Below are positions 50,677 to 59,525 of a stretch of DNA of 64,000 bases, in pieces (positions within the stretch are counted from its first letter, which is position 1; each line of letters begins with the position of its first letter). The notes under the pieces were generated by a model. It saw only the letters and a program-made list of their open reading frames with translations. It was not told the origin of the DNA and did no database searches. The position numbers were made by a program, and so were the translations under genes. This DNA is from G041228335 sp964580905 (lineage in GTDB: Bacteria > Pseudomonadota > Alphaproteobacteria > Puniceispirillales > UBA1172), in NCBI GenBank assembly GCA_964580905.1, contig CAZOLR010000002.1, positions 62,001 to 126,000 of the forward strand, given 5' to 3'.

Positions 50677-52755
50677 ATGGCTGAACTTTTTATTGAGCTT
50701 TTTGGTGAAGAGATTCCGGCGCGGATGCAGGACGCCGCTGAACACAGGCTGGCGGAGGCTGTGTCACGTGCCCTTGCTGAAAAGGGTCTGGGCGGCGGCA
50801 CGCCGAAAACCTGGTCCGGCCCGCGTCGCCTTGCCATTGCCGTTGATGATGTTGCCGAAGTGCAGGATGATCTGCACGAAGAACGCCGCGGCCCCCGCGC
50901 CGATGCCCCGCAACAGGCTATTGACGGGTTTCTGAAATCCGCAGGCATTTCGCAGGAAGATGCGGAAATCCGTTCAACACCAAAGGGGGACTTTCTGTTT
51001 GCGGTGATTGAGCGCAAGGGAATCTCAGCCCTTGAAATCCTGCCTGATCTGGTTGCCGCCGTGCTCGAAGAATTTTCCTGGCCCAAAAGCATGCGCTGGG
51101 GCCGAAGCCGGTCCCGCTGGGTGCGGCCATTAAGCCGTATCACCGTTCTTTTCGATGGTAAGGCTGTTGATGGTGCGTTTGACCTTGGTGGCGGGCATTC
51201 CATTCCCTTTGGCACCAGAACCGAAGGTCACCGTATGCTCGCCCCGGATGAAATTGAGCTTCGTGGCGGTGCGGATTATGCCGGTGATCTTGAAACGGCT
51301 TTCGTCATTGCGGACCGCAGGGAGCGGATGGAACGTATTCGCCGCTCTCTTTTAGAACTTGCCCGGGAAGAGAACCTGATCTGGCGTGAAGATGAAGGAC
51401 TTCTTGCCGAAGTTACAGGACTGGTGGAATACCCGCATCCGATCATGGGCAAGATTGGTACGGATGTCATGGAACTCCCTCCTGAAGTGCTGATTGTGGC
51501 CATGCGCAGCCATCAGAAGTATTTTGCTTTCGATCAGACTGACGGCGGCAAACTGGCGCCACGGTTTGTCACGATTGCCAATATGGCACCTGATACCGCC
51601 AGAGATGCGACTATCAGGGCCGGAAACGAGCGCGTACTGGCCGCCCGCCTTGCCGATGCCCGTTTCTTCTGGGATCAGGACAGGAAGACCTCGCTTGACG
51701 AACGCCTCCCCCAACTTGACGGGATTACCTTTTTTGAAGGTCTTGGAAGCGTGGGCCAGAAAGCCGGAAGACTTGAGAAACTTGCTTCGGTCATTGCCGG
51801 ATATATTGGCGCTGATAAGGATGTCGCCGCTCGTGCAGGCCGGCTTGCCAAAGCTGATCTGGTGACCGAAACGGTAGGGGAATTTCCTGAATTGCAGGGG
51901 ATCATTGGCGGTTATCTTGCACGGTTTGCCGTTGAAGAGAAAATGGCTGATGCTGTTGGTGGCGCGGTGCGAAGCCATTACAGGCCTGAAGGCCCCGGGG
52001 ATGATCTGCCCGAAACGCCTGAAGGCATGGCGGTTGCTTTGGCGGACAAGATAGACACGCTGGTCGGCTTCTTCAGCGTTGGTGCCGTGCCCACCGGCTC
52101 AAAAGATCCCTATGCCCTGCGGCGCGCAGCCTTGGGCATCATTCGGCTGATTGTTGAAAACCAGCTTCATCTGCCCCTGACCGAAGTGATGGGCAAGGCG
52201 GCTGGTCTCTATGGGCATAAATCCGCCGCCGAAAATTTGTTGCCGTTCCTTCAGGAAAGGTTCCGGGTCTGGTTGCGTGATCGCGGGATAGGCCATGATA
52301 TCGTGAGCGCGTTGTTGCGCAAGGAAGAAGCAAGATCTGATGATCTGCTCCACCTTTTCAGGCTGGCGGAAACGCTGGCGGCGTTTCTTGGCCATGATGA
52401 AGGGAAGGGTCTCCTTGCCGGGTACCGCCGCGCCGGCAATATTCTTGCTGCAGAAGAAAAGAAGGACAAGACAAGATATGACGGTGCGGTTGAACGGAAG
52501 CTGCTGAAAGACACAGCAGAAGCAGAGCTTCATGACGCCATCCTTTCTGTCCTCAGCCAGCCGGGTTCGACCACGGATGACGATATCAACCGGATGCGTG
52601 CGCTGGGGGGAATCAGAGCCCCGATTGATTTGTTTTTTGAAAAGGTCACGGTAAATGATGATGATCCGGCTATCCGTACGAACAGGCTTAATCTGCTGGG
52701 ATGTATACGTGCAGCCATGGAAGACATTGCTGACTTTTCAAAAATAGAAGGTTGA
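50677..52755 (+). CDS. glyS: Glycine-tRNA ligase beta subunit
   Basis: 692-residue beta chain that binds tRNA and is needed for activity. Marks are FIELFGEEIPARMQ at the start, FSWPKSMRWG in the middle, and an anticodon-binding DALR-type C-terminal domain (INRMRALGGIRAPIDLFFEKVTVNDDD). Expected partner directly after glyQ; the two are one operon. Confidence 0.97.
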   Translation: MAELFIELFGEEIPARMQDAAEHRLAEAVSRALAEKGLGGGTPKTWSGPRRLAIAVDDVAEVQDDLHEERRGPRADAPQQAIDGFLKSAGISQEDAEIRSTPKGDFLFAVIERKGISALEILPDLVAAVLEEFSWPKSMRWGRSRSRWVRPLSRITVLFDGKAVDGAFDLGGGHSIPFGTRTEGHRMLAPDEIELRGGADYAGDLETAFVIADRRERMERIRRSLLELAREENLIWREDEGLLAEVTGLVEYPHPIMGKIGTDVMELPPEVLIVAMRSHQKYFAFDQTDGGKLAPRFVTIANMAPDTARDATIRAGNERVLAARLADARFFWDQDRKTSLDERLPQLDGITFFEGLGSVGQKAGRLEKLASVIAGYIGADKDVAARAGRLAKADLVTETVGEFPELQGIIGGYLARFAVEEKMADAVGGAVRSHYRPEGPGDDLPETPEGMAVALADKIDTLVGFFSVGAVPTGSKDPYALRRAALGIIRLIVENQLHLPLTEVMGKAAGLYGHKSAAENLLPFLQERFRVWLRDRGIGHDIVSALLRKEEARSDDLLHLFRLAETLAAFLGHDEGKGLLAGYRRAGNILAAEEKKDKTRYDGAVERKLLKDTAEAELHDAILSVLSQPGSTTDDDINRMRALGGIRAPIDLFFEKVTVNDDDPAIRTNRLNLLGCIRAAMEDIADFSKIEG

Positions 52756-52811
52756 AGCATAACAGCTGAAAAAATTGCCAAACGGCACTATCTGGAAAAC
52801 GGAGCCGGAAA

Positions 52812-55484
52812 ATGAAAAAATGGGTCTACAGCTTTGGTGATGGAATAACCGAAGGCAACGCCGGAATGCGTGACCTTCTGGGCGGCAAGGGGGCAAACCT
52901 TGCGGAGATGAGCAGCATCGGCCTGCCTGTCCCGCCCGGATTTACGATTTCAACCGAAGTCTGCACCTATTACTACGATAATGAGCGCAAGTATCCGTCC
53001 AGCCTTGAAGATGATGTCAGGCTCGCTATCAGCCGCATCGAAAAGGAAACAGGGCTGAGCTTTGCTGACCCTGAAAACCCGCTTCTTCTGTCGGTGCGTT
53101 CCGGTGCCCGGGCCTCAATGCCGGGAATGATGGATACGGTGCTTAATCTCGGGCTTAATCCTGATGTGGTTGCCGGTCTGGCCAGGAGTACAGGGGACAA
53201 GCGGTTCGCCTGGGATTCCTATCGCCGTTTCATCCAGATGTTTGGCGACGTCGTGCTTGAGGTGGATCACGGCCTTTTCGAAGACGCCCTCGAAAACATG
53301 AAGGATGCCCGCGGATTTATCGATGATGTCGATTTGTCGGGTGATGACCTGGAAGAACTGGTGGGGGAATATCTTGCCATTGTTGAACAGGAAACCGGGG
53401 CGGCTTTCCCGACCGATCCGATGGATCAGCTTTGGGGAGCGATCAGCGCGGTGTTCGGCAGTTGGATGAATTCCCGCGCTATCACCTATCGCCGGCTCAA
53501 CAACATTCCCGCCGAATGGGGCACCGCGGTAAACGTGCAGTCCATGGTGTTCGGAAACATGGGCGACGACTGCGCCACAGGTGTGGCCTTCACGCGAAAT
53601 CCGTCAACAGGTGAAAACGTGTTCTACGGCGAATTTCTGGTCAACGCACAGGGTGAGGATGTTGTCGCCGGCATCCGTACCCCCAGAAACCTGACCAAAG
53701 CCGAACGCCTTGAAAGCGGTAATGATCAGCTGTCGATGGAAGAGCAGATGCCGGAAGTTTACACCCATCTTGCCGAAGTCCGATCTCTGCTTGAGACACA
53801 TTACAAGGATATGCAGGATCTGGAATTCACCATCCAGAAAGGCAAGCTTTACATGCTCCAGACACGGAGCGGCAAGCGTACGGCCCAGGCTGCGCTCAGA
53901 ATGGCGGTTGAAATGGCTGAAGAAGGTCTGATCAGCCGCGAAGAAGCCATCATGCGCATCGATGCCAACTCACTTGATCAGCTGCTTCACCCCACCCTTG
54001 ATCAGGAGGCGGAGAAAACACTGCTGACACGCGGGCTTCCAGCCTCCCCCGGAGCCTCATCAGGTGAGGTGGTGCTGACGGCAGATCGTGCCGAAGAGCT
54101 GGCGGCGGCAGGGCGCAACGTCATTCTGGTTCGTCTTGAAACCAGCCCGGAAGATATCCATGGCATGCATGCCGCCACCGGGATTCTGACGGCGCGGGGC
54201 GGCATGACCAGTCACGCCGCGGTTGTAGCCCGCGGCATGGGCAGATCATGTGTTTGCGGTGCCAGTGAAGTGCGGATTGATAGTAATGAAGGCACGGTTT
54301 ATATCGGCCCGGCTGAACTGAAGGAAGGTGACCTGATTACCCTTGACGGCGGCACAGGTGAGGTCTTTCAGGGTGAAGTGCCGACGATAATGCCTGAACT
54401 CTCCGGGGCTTTCGGCACGCTTATCACCTGGGCTGATGAAGTTCGCCGCCTTGGCATCCGTGCCAATGCCGAAACCCCGATGGATGCGCGCACCGCACGT
54501 GAATTCGGTGCAGAGGGAATAGGTCTGTCACGAACGGAACATATGTTCTTTGATGCCGACCGCATTGTCGCGATGCGTGAGATGATCATGGCGACCGATA
54601 CCGAAGGCCGTAAGATTGCGTTGGCAAAGCTCTTGCCGATGCAGCGTGATGATTTTGCTGAACTGTTCCGTATCATGGCAGGTCTGCCCGTTACCATCCG
54701 CCTTCTTGACCCACCCCTGCATGAATTTTTGCCGCACAGCAATGATGAGCTTGAAGAGGTGGCCAAAGCCGCAGGCGTCAGCATTCGTATGGCGAGGGAG
54801 CGCGCCATCAAACTTAACGAAACGAACCCGATGCTTGGCCACAGAGGGTGCCGCCTTGCCATCACCTATCCGGAAATCTGTGCCATGCAGGCGCGGGCAA
54901 TTTTTGAGGCGGCAAGCCTTGTGCAGAAAGAAGGTGGCCAACCGGTCATGGCTGAAATCATGGTGCCACTTGCCGCTACTGCGCGTGAGGTTGAACTGTG
55001 TCGTCAGATCATCGACCGCACAGCCCAGAGTGTTGAAAAGGAAACCGGCGTATCGGTTGAGTATATGGTAGGGACCATGATCGAATTGCCACGTTCCTGC
55101 CTTGTGGCCGATGAGATCGCAAGCGAAGCGGCCTTCTTTTCTTTCGGCACCAATGATCTGACCCAAACCGCCCTTGGAATAAGCCGTGACGATGCCGGCC
55201 AGTTCCTGCGTGAATACGCTGAAGCAGATATCTATCCGACCGATCCCTTTATTTCCATCGACAAGGAAGGTGTCGGTGCCCTGGTCCGTATCGGGGTGGA
55301 GAAGGGGAAAGCCACCCGCCCGGATATCAAACTGGGTATCTGCGGTGAACACGGAGGTGATCCGGCATCCATCGATTTCTGCGAGGAAGTCGGGCTTGAT
55401 TATGTCTCCTGCTCACCCTACCGGGTGCCTGTCGCAAGATTGGCCGCCGCCCAGGCTGCGATACGAATAAAATCTGGCGCATAA
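52812..55484 (+). CDS. ppdK: Pyruvate, phosphate dikinase
   Basis: Reversible conversion of pyruvate, ATP and phosphate to phosphoenolpyruvate, AMP and PPi. It has 890 residues: ATP-grasp N-terminal domain (GGKGANLAEMSSIGLPVPPGF), swivelling phosphohistidine domain (GGMTSHAAVVARGMG with His468), and a C-terminal TIM-barrel PEP/pyruvate domain. GGAG and an A-rich stretch precede the ATG. Placement after glyS is common in alphaproteobacteria. Confidence 0.97.
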   Translation: MKKWVYSFGDGITEGNAGMRDLLGGKGANLAEMSSIGLPVPPGFTISTEVCTYYYDNERKYPSSLEDDVRLAISRIEKETGLSFADPENPLLLSVRSGARASMPGMMDTVLNLGLNPDVVAGLARSTGDKRFAWDSYRRFIQMFGDVVLEVDHGLFEDALENMKDARGFIDDVDLSGDDLEELVGEYLAIVEQETGAAFPTDPMDQLWGAISAVFGSWMNSRAITYRRLNNIPAEWGTAVNVQSMVFGNMGDDCATGVAFTRNPSTGENVFYGEFLVNAQGEDVVAGIRTPRNLTKAERLESGNDQLSMEEQMPEVYTHLAEVRSLLETHYKDMQDLEFTIQKGKLYMLQTRSGKRTAQAALRMAVEMAEEGLISREEAIMRIDANSLDQLLHPTLDQEAEKTLLTRGLPASPGASSGEVVLTADRAEELAAAGRNVILVRLETSPEDIHGMHAATGILTARGGMTSHAAVVARGMGRSCVCGASEVRIDSNEGTVYIGPAELKEGDLITLDGGTGEVFQGEVPTIMPELSGAFGTLITWADEVRRLGIRANAETPMDARTAREFGAEGIGLSRTEHMFFDADRIVAMREMIMATDTEGRKIALAKLLPMQRDDFAELFRIMAGLPVTIRLLDPPLHEFLPHSNDELEEVAKAAGVSIRMARERAIKLNETNPMLGHRGCRLAITYPEICAMQARAIFEAASLVQKEGGQPVMAEIMVPLAATAREVELCRQIIDRTAQSVEKETGVSVEYMVGTMIELPRSCLVADEIASEAAFFSFGTNDLTQTALGISRDDAGQFLREYAEADIYPTDPFISIDKEGVGALVRIGVEKGKATRPDIKLGICGEHGGDPASIDFCEEVGLDYVSCSPYRVPVARLAAAQAAIRIKSGA

Positions 55485-55587
55485 ACGTTTCATTAACCTT
55501 AATCAGATATCCTGATGCTGTATGCGGGGTATTCCTGCACCACCTTGCAGGAGAACATCCCGGTGCGTGATCATCAGGGAGCGCCTT

Positions 55588-56568
55588 ATGCACATGCTTC
55601 AGGTTATCAGGAATATCCTGATTGTTGCGGTGCTGTTTTTTGCTCCGGCAGGACCGGCGGTTGTGCCGGAATCTTTTGCTGTGTCGGGATATACATCCGG
55701 TGTTGAAAGATTGCCGCAATCCGTCCTTACTCCGGAGATATGGCTTTTTTATCCGTCATTGGCTCCGGCAACAAACACCCGTTTTGGCAACCGGGAGATG
55801 AAGGTGGCCGTGTCTGCCCCGGTGGCAGAAGGGGTCCATCCCGTGGTGGTAATCTCCCATGGTTTGTTTGGTCAGCCTGCGGATCATCACCGGCTTGCCG
55901 AAGATCTGGCGCGATCGGGTTTTATCGTGATTGCACCTGTCCATGCCGATGGGCCGGCCCTCGCCCAACGCTACACCAGACGAACGCGCGATATATCCAT
56001 ATCTCTCGATACGGTGCTGGCGGATCCCCGCTTTGCCCATCACCTTGATGCCAGTCGGATTGGTGCTTTCGGGTTTTCGCTTGGCGGGGCAAGTGTTCTT
56101 GCCGCGGCTGGTGGCCGGATCAATCTGGATCTGCTGAGAACGCATTGCCATAGGGCCATTGAGGATCCTGTTTTCTGCAGCAGTCTGGGTGTCGGGAATC
56201 TTGCCGGATCTGTCCCTCTTTTCCCTGACCGGCGGCTACGGTCGATTGTTCTGGCCGCACCGGTTGGCGTGGTCTTTTCAAGTCTTGATGCGGTTACCGC
56301 TGATGTGTGGGTGATCCGGGCCGGGGAAGACAAAGAGCTTCGCTTTCCCTTTCATGCTGAGCGGGTCCGGAACCTGATGAGAAGACCATATCGCTACAGT
56401 TTTGAGCCGTCTGCCCATCATTTTGCTTTTCTGTCACCATTTCCGGCGTCACTTGCCGATGAGATTGGCGCCCCTGCCCGTGATCCGGCAGGGTTTGACC
56501 GGACAGAATTTCAGAACAGAATTAATCGGGAAATCACCGCCCATTTCAAAAACAGCCTCCGGCCATAA
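55588..56568 (+). CDS. Secreted alpha/beta hydrolase (dienelactone hydrolase-like)
   Basis: 326 residues. A Sec signal peptide is likely (IRNILIVAVLFFAPAG, cleavage near residue 28). The catalytic serine sits in the elbow GFSLGG, the oxyanion region in ISHGLFGQPADHH, and a late histidine in AHHFAFL. It resembles predicted dienelactone hydrolases and PAF-acetylhydrolase-like esterases. The ATG at 55588 has AGGGAG 6 nt upstream. Substrate unknown. Confidence 0.78.
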   Translation: MHMLQVIRNILIVAVLFFAPAGPAVVPESFAVSGYTSGVERLPQSVLTPEIWLFYPSLAPATNTRFGNREMKVAVSAPVAEGVHPVVVISHGLFGQPADHHRLAEDLARSGFIVIAPVHADGPALAQRYTRRTRDISISLDTVLADPRFAHHLDASRIGAFGFSLGGASVLAAAGGRINLDLLRTHCHRAIEDPVFCSSLGVGNLAGSVPLFPDRRLRSIVLAAPVGVVFSSLDAVTADVWVIRAGEDKELRFPFHAERVRNLMRRPYRYSFEPSAHHFAFLSPFPASLADEIGAPARDPAGFDRTEFQNRINREITAHFKNSLRP

Positions 56569-56603
56569 AAGCCTTAAGGCTGCCACCTGATGTCCGGGAA
56601 GAC

Positions 56604-56629
56604 AAAAGGCCGGGGAATACCCCGGCCTT
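56604..56629 (-). terminator. Rho-independent terminator after hsp20
   Basis: AAGGCCGGGG and CCCCGGCCTT form a perfect 10-bp stem with a 4-nt loop; on the minus strand it is followed by TTTTGTCTT. It could also stop the plus-strand hydrolase transcript, though with little U. Confidence 0.85.
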
Positions 56630-56655
56630 GGTATAAGTTAGGATTGTTGGAGGAA

Positions 56656-57126
56656 TCATCCCGCCTTGCTTGAAATAACCTTCGGCTTGGCGGCGCCATT
56701 GCCGTTAATGGAAATCTTGCGCGGCTTCATGGCCTCGGGAATAACGCGCTCAAGTTCGATATGGAGCAAGCCGTCCTTCATCGAGGCAGTGCTGATTTCG
56801 ATGAAATCAGCCAGCTGGAAGCGGCGTTCAAAATTACGGCCGGCGATGCCACGATGGAGATATTGAATTCCCTCGCTGTCGCTGTCGGATTGCGTGCCGC
56901 GGATGATCAGCATCTGATCATGCACGGTGACGTCGAGCTGGTCTTCGCTGAAACCGGCAACAGCCATGGATATCCGATAGGTATCCTCACCGTGTTTTTC
57001 AATGTTATAGGGGGGCCAGTTGGACTGACTGTCGAGATTGCCGGACATCATGCTGTCCACGAGATTGGCCATGCGGTCAAAACCGATGGCTGTCCGGAAT
57101 ACAGGTGTGAGATCAAGAGTGTTCAT
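56656..57126 (-). CDS. Small heat-shock protein, Hsp20/IbpA family
   Basis: 156-residue ATP-independent chaperone: variable N-terminus, alpha-crystallin domain (YNIEKHGEDTYRISMAVAGFSEDQLDVTVHDQMLIIRG ... GLLHIELERVIPEAMKPRKI) and a short Lys-rich tail. The ATG at 57126 is fixed by AAAGGAGGAT just upstream; a frame extended upstream is not translated, because it runs through the leader. Control is by an RpoH-like promoter and a ROSE-type leader. Confidence 0.95.
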   Translation of the reverse strand: MNTLDLTPVFRTAIGFDRMANLVDSMMSGNLDSQSNWPPYNIEKHGEDTYRISMAVAGFSEDQLDVTVHDQMLIIRGTQSDSDSEGIQYLHRGIAGRNFERRFQLADFIEISTASMKDGLLHIELERVIPEAMKPRKISINGNGAAKPKVISSKAG

Positions 57127-57127
57127 C

Positions 57128-57225
57128 GCATCCTCCTTTGAAGCAATGCATAGTTTTTTTACGGGCATTGTTGCGCTGCCATTATGGCCAGCGGCCTGCC
57201 CGTCAGCACCATCATGGTCGCTGAC
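57128..57225 (-). promoter_or_regulatory. ROSE-like RNA thermometer in the hsp20 leader
   Basis: The leader of about 100 nt folds on paper into three stem-loops. The last, GCAUUGCUUCAAAGGAGGAU (57130-57149, closing at 57128), pairs the ROSE hallmark UUGCU with the AGGAGG Shine-Dalgarno and leaves one G bulged, as in functional ROSE elements. The middle hairpin closes with ACGGGCA/TGCCCGT (57161-57203); the 5' hairpin with GTCAGC/GCTGAC (57202-57225). Heating should open the last hairpin and free the ribosome site. Confidence 0.75.
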
Positions 57226-57232
57226 AAAATAC

Positions 57233-57261
57233 ATATGGGGAGGATGCGTATAAAATACAAG
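57233..57261 (-). promoter_or_regulatory. RpoH (sigma-32)-type promoter of hsp20
   Basis: On the minus strand CTTGTA (57256-57261), 15 bp, CCCCATAT (57233-57240). This is close to the sigma-32 pattern CTTGAA / CCCCATnT. It lies directly after the rpmE terminator and gives a start near 57226, so the transcript begins at the ROSE-like leader. Confidence 0.75.
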
Positions 57262-57280
57262 GCCGCCCAGAAGGGCGGCG
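57255..57280 (-). terminator. Terminator of rpmE
   Basis: GCCGCCC (57273-57279) pairs with GGGCGGC (57262-57268), 4-nt loop, then TTGTATTTT on the minus strand. It insulates hsp20 from rpmE. Confidence 0.75.
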
Positions 57281-57306
57281 TTGATTTAAAGCATAAGGGA
57301 AGGGGA

Positions 57307-57531
57307 TCAGCTTTTTGTGCCGAGACTCCCGAACCGCTTGTTGAAGCGTGCAACCTGGCCGCCGCTGTCGAGAATACGATGCTGGCCGGTCCATGCCGGA
57401 TGTGATTTCGGATCGATATCAAGCTTCAGTACATCACCTTCGCTACCCCAGGTGGAGCGCGTCTTGTATTCGGTACCGTCGGTCATGACCACAGTGATCT
57501 CGTGGTATTCCGGGTGAAGATCTTTTTTCAT
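57307..57531 (-). CDS. rpmE: Large ribosomal subunit protein bL31
   Basis: 74 residues beginning MKKDLHPEYHEITVVMTDGTEY, the classical bL31 start, with GGAG 6 nt upstream at 57531. It has no CxxC zinc motif, so it is the C-minus form. The tail VARFNKRFGSLGTKS fits the family. Divergent from the ABC exporter gene. Confidence 0.96.
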   Translation of the reverse strand: MKKDLHPEYHEITVVMTDGTEYKTRSTWGSEGDVLKLDIDPKSHPAWTGQHRILDSGGQVARFNKRFGSLGTKS

Positions 57532-57701
57532 GTCAAACTCCATGGGGTCACCATTCCGACGGTGACCTCGTCTTGCCCGGAGGGTATAGCGAATTGACGC
57601 TGACCATGCAAGTCCTAATACGAAAAAGGGACGCAGGGAAATGCCTCTCCTGTGGCGATACGGCATCTGGAGTTGGGCAAAAGATATGCTAATCTCGGGA
57701 T

Positions 57702-59495
57702 ATGGAAACAAATTTTTCGGCATCCGCTCCGAGTGGCGTTAAAAACCTGAAACCTCTGCGAAGCCTCTGGCCCTGGATCAGGCCACATCAAAGCGACGTG
57801 ATCAAGGCGCTTGGTGCCATCATTATGGTGGCGGCGGCGCTGCTGTCCCTCGGGCGGGGGATAGCCTTTCTGGTCGACAGTGGTCTCGGGGCAGGGAATG
57901 GGGAGCTTCTGGACAGGGCAGTTATCATCTGTCTTGCCATAACCGTCATGCTGGCGCTGGGGAGTTATCTGAGGGCTGTGCTGATTAACAGGGTGGCAGA
58001 GAGGATTGTTGCCGATATCCGTAAAGCCGTATTCCGCCACACGCTCGGGCTTTCCACCGCGTGGTTTGAAAGCCACCGCACCGGTGATGTGATCTCTACC
58101 CTGACTGTGGATACAACCCTGATACAAACGGTTATGGCCTCAACACTTTCCATGGCCATGCGTAATCTGCTGGTGCTGACCGGCGGCGTGGTGATGGTCA
58201 TGCTGACATCACCTAAACTGACCTTGATCATCGTGGCGGTGATTCCTCTTGTGGTTGTTCCGGTGATCCTGTTGGGGCGAAGGCTGAGGGCACAATCCAG
58301 AATTGCCCAGGATACGCTGGCGACAGTCTCTGTTGAAGCCGAAGAAACACTCTCTGCCATTCATACGGTGCAGGCATTCAGTCAGGAGGATTCCATGGCG
58401 GCAAGGTTTGATACCGCCGCCGAGAAAACCTATAAGGCCTCGCTCAGGAGACTGGTTCTTCGCGGCACCATGAGCGGGGTGGTGATCTTGCTCGTGTTTT
58501 CCGCTATCAGCTTCATCCTTTGGATTGGTGGCCAGGATCTCCTTGCGGGCAAAATGTCGGCAGGTGATCTTTCCGCTTTTGTTTTTTATTCCGCGCTTGT
58601 TGCGTCTTCAGTTGGGGCATTATCTGATATGGCAGGTGAGTTTCAGCGTGCGGCGGGGGCAGCGGAACGCATCGCAGCACTTCTGGATGAGCGATCTCCT
58701 CTTGAAGAAGCGCCATACCCTGTTCAGATACCTGAAGGTCCGCTCAGTATATCCTTTGAAAAAGTATCCTTTCATTATTCCACCAGGCCAGACCTGCCGG
58801 CTCTTTCCGGGCTTAACCTTGATATAAAGGCATCTGAACGTATCGCCCTTGTCGGCCCGAGCGGTGCCGGGAAATCAACCCTGATCAGTCTTATTCTGAG
58901 ATTGTTTGATCCGGTCGAAGGGCAGGTGCTGATCGGCGGTGTCGATGCCCGGCTTGCAGGGCTCCGGGATCTGCGAAATGTCATAGGTTTTGTGCCACAG
59001 GAAACGGCTCTTTTTTCCGGTACGATTGCTGAAAATATTCTTTTTGGCAGGCCCGATGCAGGGATTAGCGCGATGCGGGAGGCGTCACACCGTGCCCATG
59101 TTGATGGTTTTGTGGCAACACTGCCGCAAGGCTACGATACGCCAATAGGCGAAAAGGGTATCCGGCTATCCGGCGGCCAGCGCCAACGTATCGCTATAGC
59201 CCGGGCCATATTGCGTGACCCTGCCATTCTCCTTCTTGATGAAGCCACATCGTCACTGGATGCCCAGTCGGAGCAGGTTGTGCAGGACGCGCTTGAGGGG
59301 TTGATGAAAGGCCGGACAACAGTGGTCATTGCCCATCGCCTTTCCACTGTTCTCAACGCCGACCGTATCGTCGTGCTCGACAAAGGGCGGGTGCTGGCAA
59401 CCGGAACACATGAAGAGCTGTTGACAACGTCGGAGCTGTATCACGAGTTGGCATCCCTGCAGTTCATCTCATCTGCGGGCGGCAAACCTGTCTGA
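57702..59495 (+). CDS. ABC exporter with fused permease and ATPase (ABCB/MsbA-like)
   Basis: 597 residues: six-helix ABC_membrane domain, then an ATPase with Walker A GPSGAGKST (about 385-393), signature LSGGQRQRIAIARA, Walker B ILLLDEATSSLD and the H-loop VIAHRLST. It forms a homodimer in the inner membrane. The family includes lipid A flippases and peptide or drug exporters; the substrate cannot be told. It is convergent with the OmpA-domain gene. Confidence 0.92.
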   Translation: METNFSASAPSGVKNLKPLRSLWPWIRPHQSDVIKALGAIIMVAAALLSLGRGIAFLVDSGLGAGNGELLDRAVIICLAITVMLALGSYLRAVLINRVAERIVADIRKAVFRHTLGLSTAWFESHRTGDVISTLTVDTTLIQTVMASTLSMAMRNLLVLTGGVVMVMLTSPKLTLIIVAVIPLVVVPVILLGRRLRAQSRIAQDTLATVSVEAEETLSAIHTVQAFSQEDSMAARFDTAAEKTYKASLRRLVLRGTMSGVVILLVFSAISFILWIGGQDLLAGKMSAGDLSAFVFYSALVASSVGALSDMAGEFQRAAGAAERIAALLDERSPLEEAPYPVQIPEGPLSISFEKVSFHYSTRPDLPALSGLNLDIKASERIALVGPSGAGKSTLISLILRLFDPVEGQVLIGGVDARLAGLRDLRNVIGFVPQETALFSGTIAENILFGRPDAGISAMREASHRAHVDGFVATLPQGYDTPIGEKGIRLSGGQRQRIAIARAILRDPAILLLDEATSSLDAQSEQVVQDALEGLMKGRTTVVIAHRLSTVLNADRIVVLDKGRVLATGTHEELLTTSELYHELASLQFISSAGGKPV

Positions 59496-59525
59496 GGGCC
59501 GGAACGGCTCCCGGAATGCCCATGC

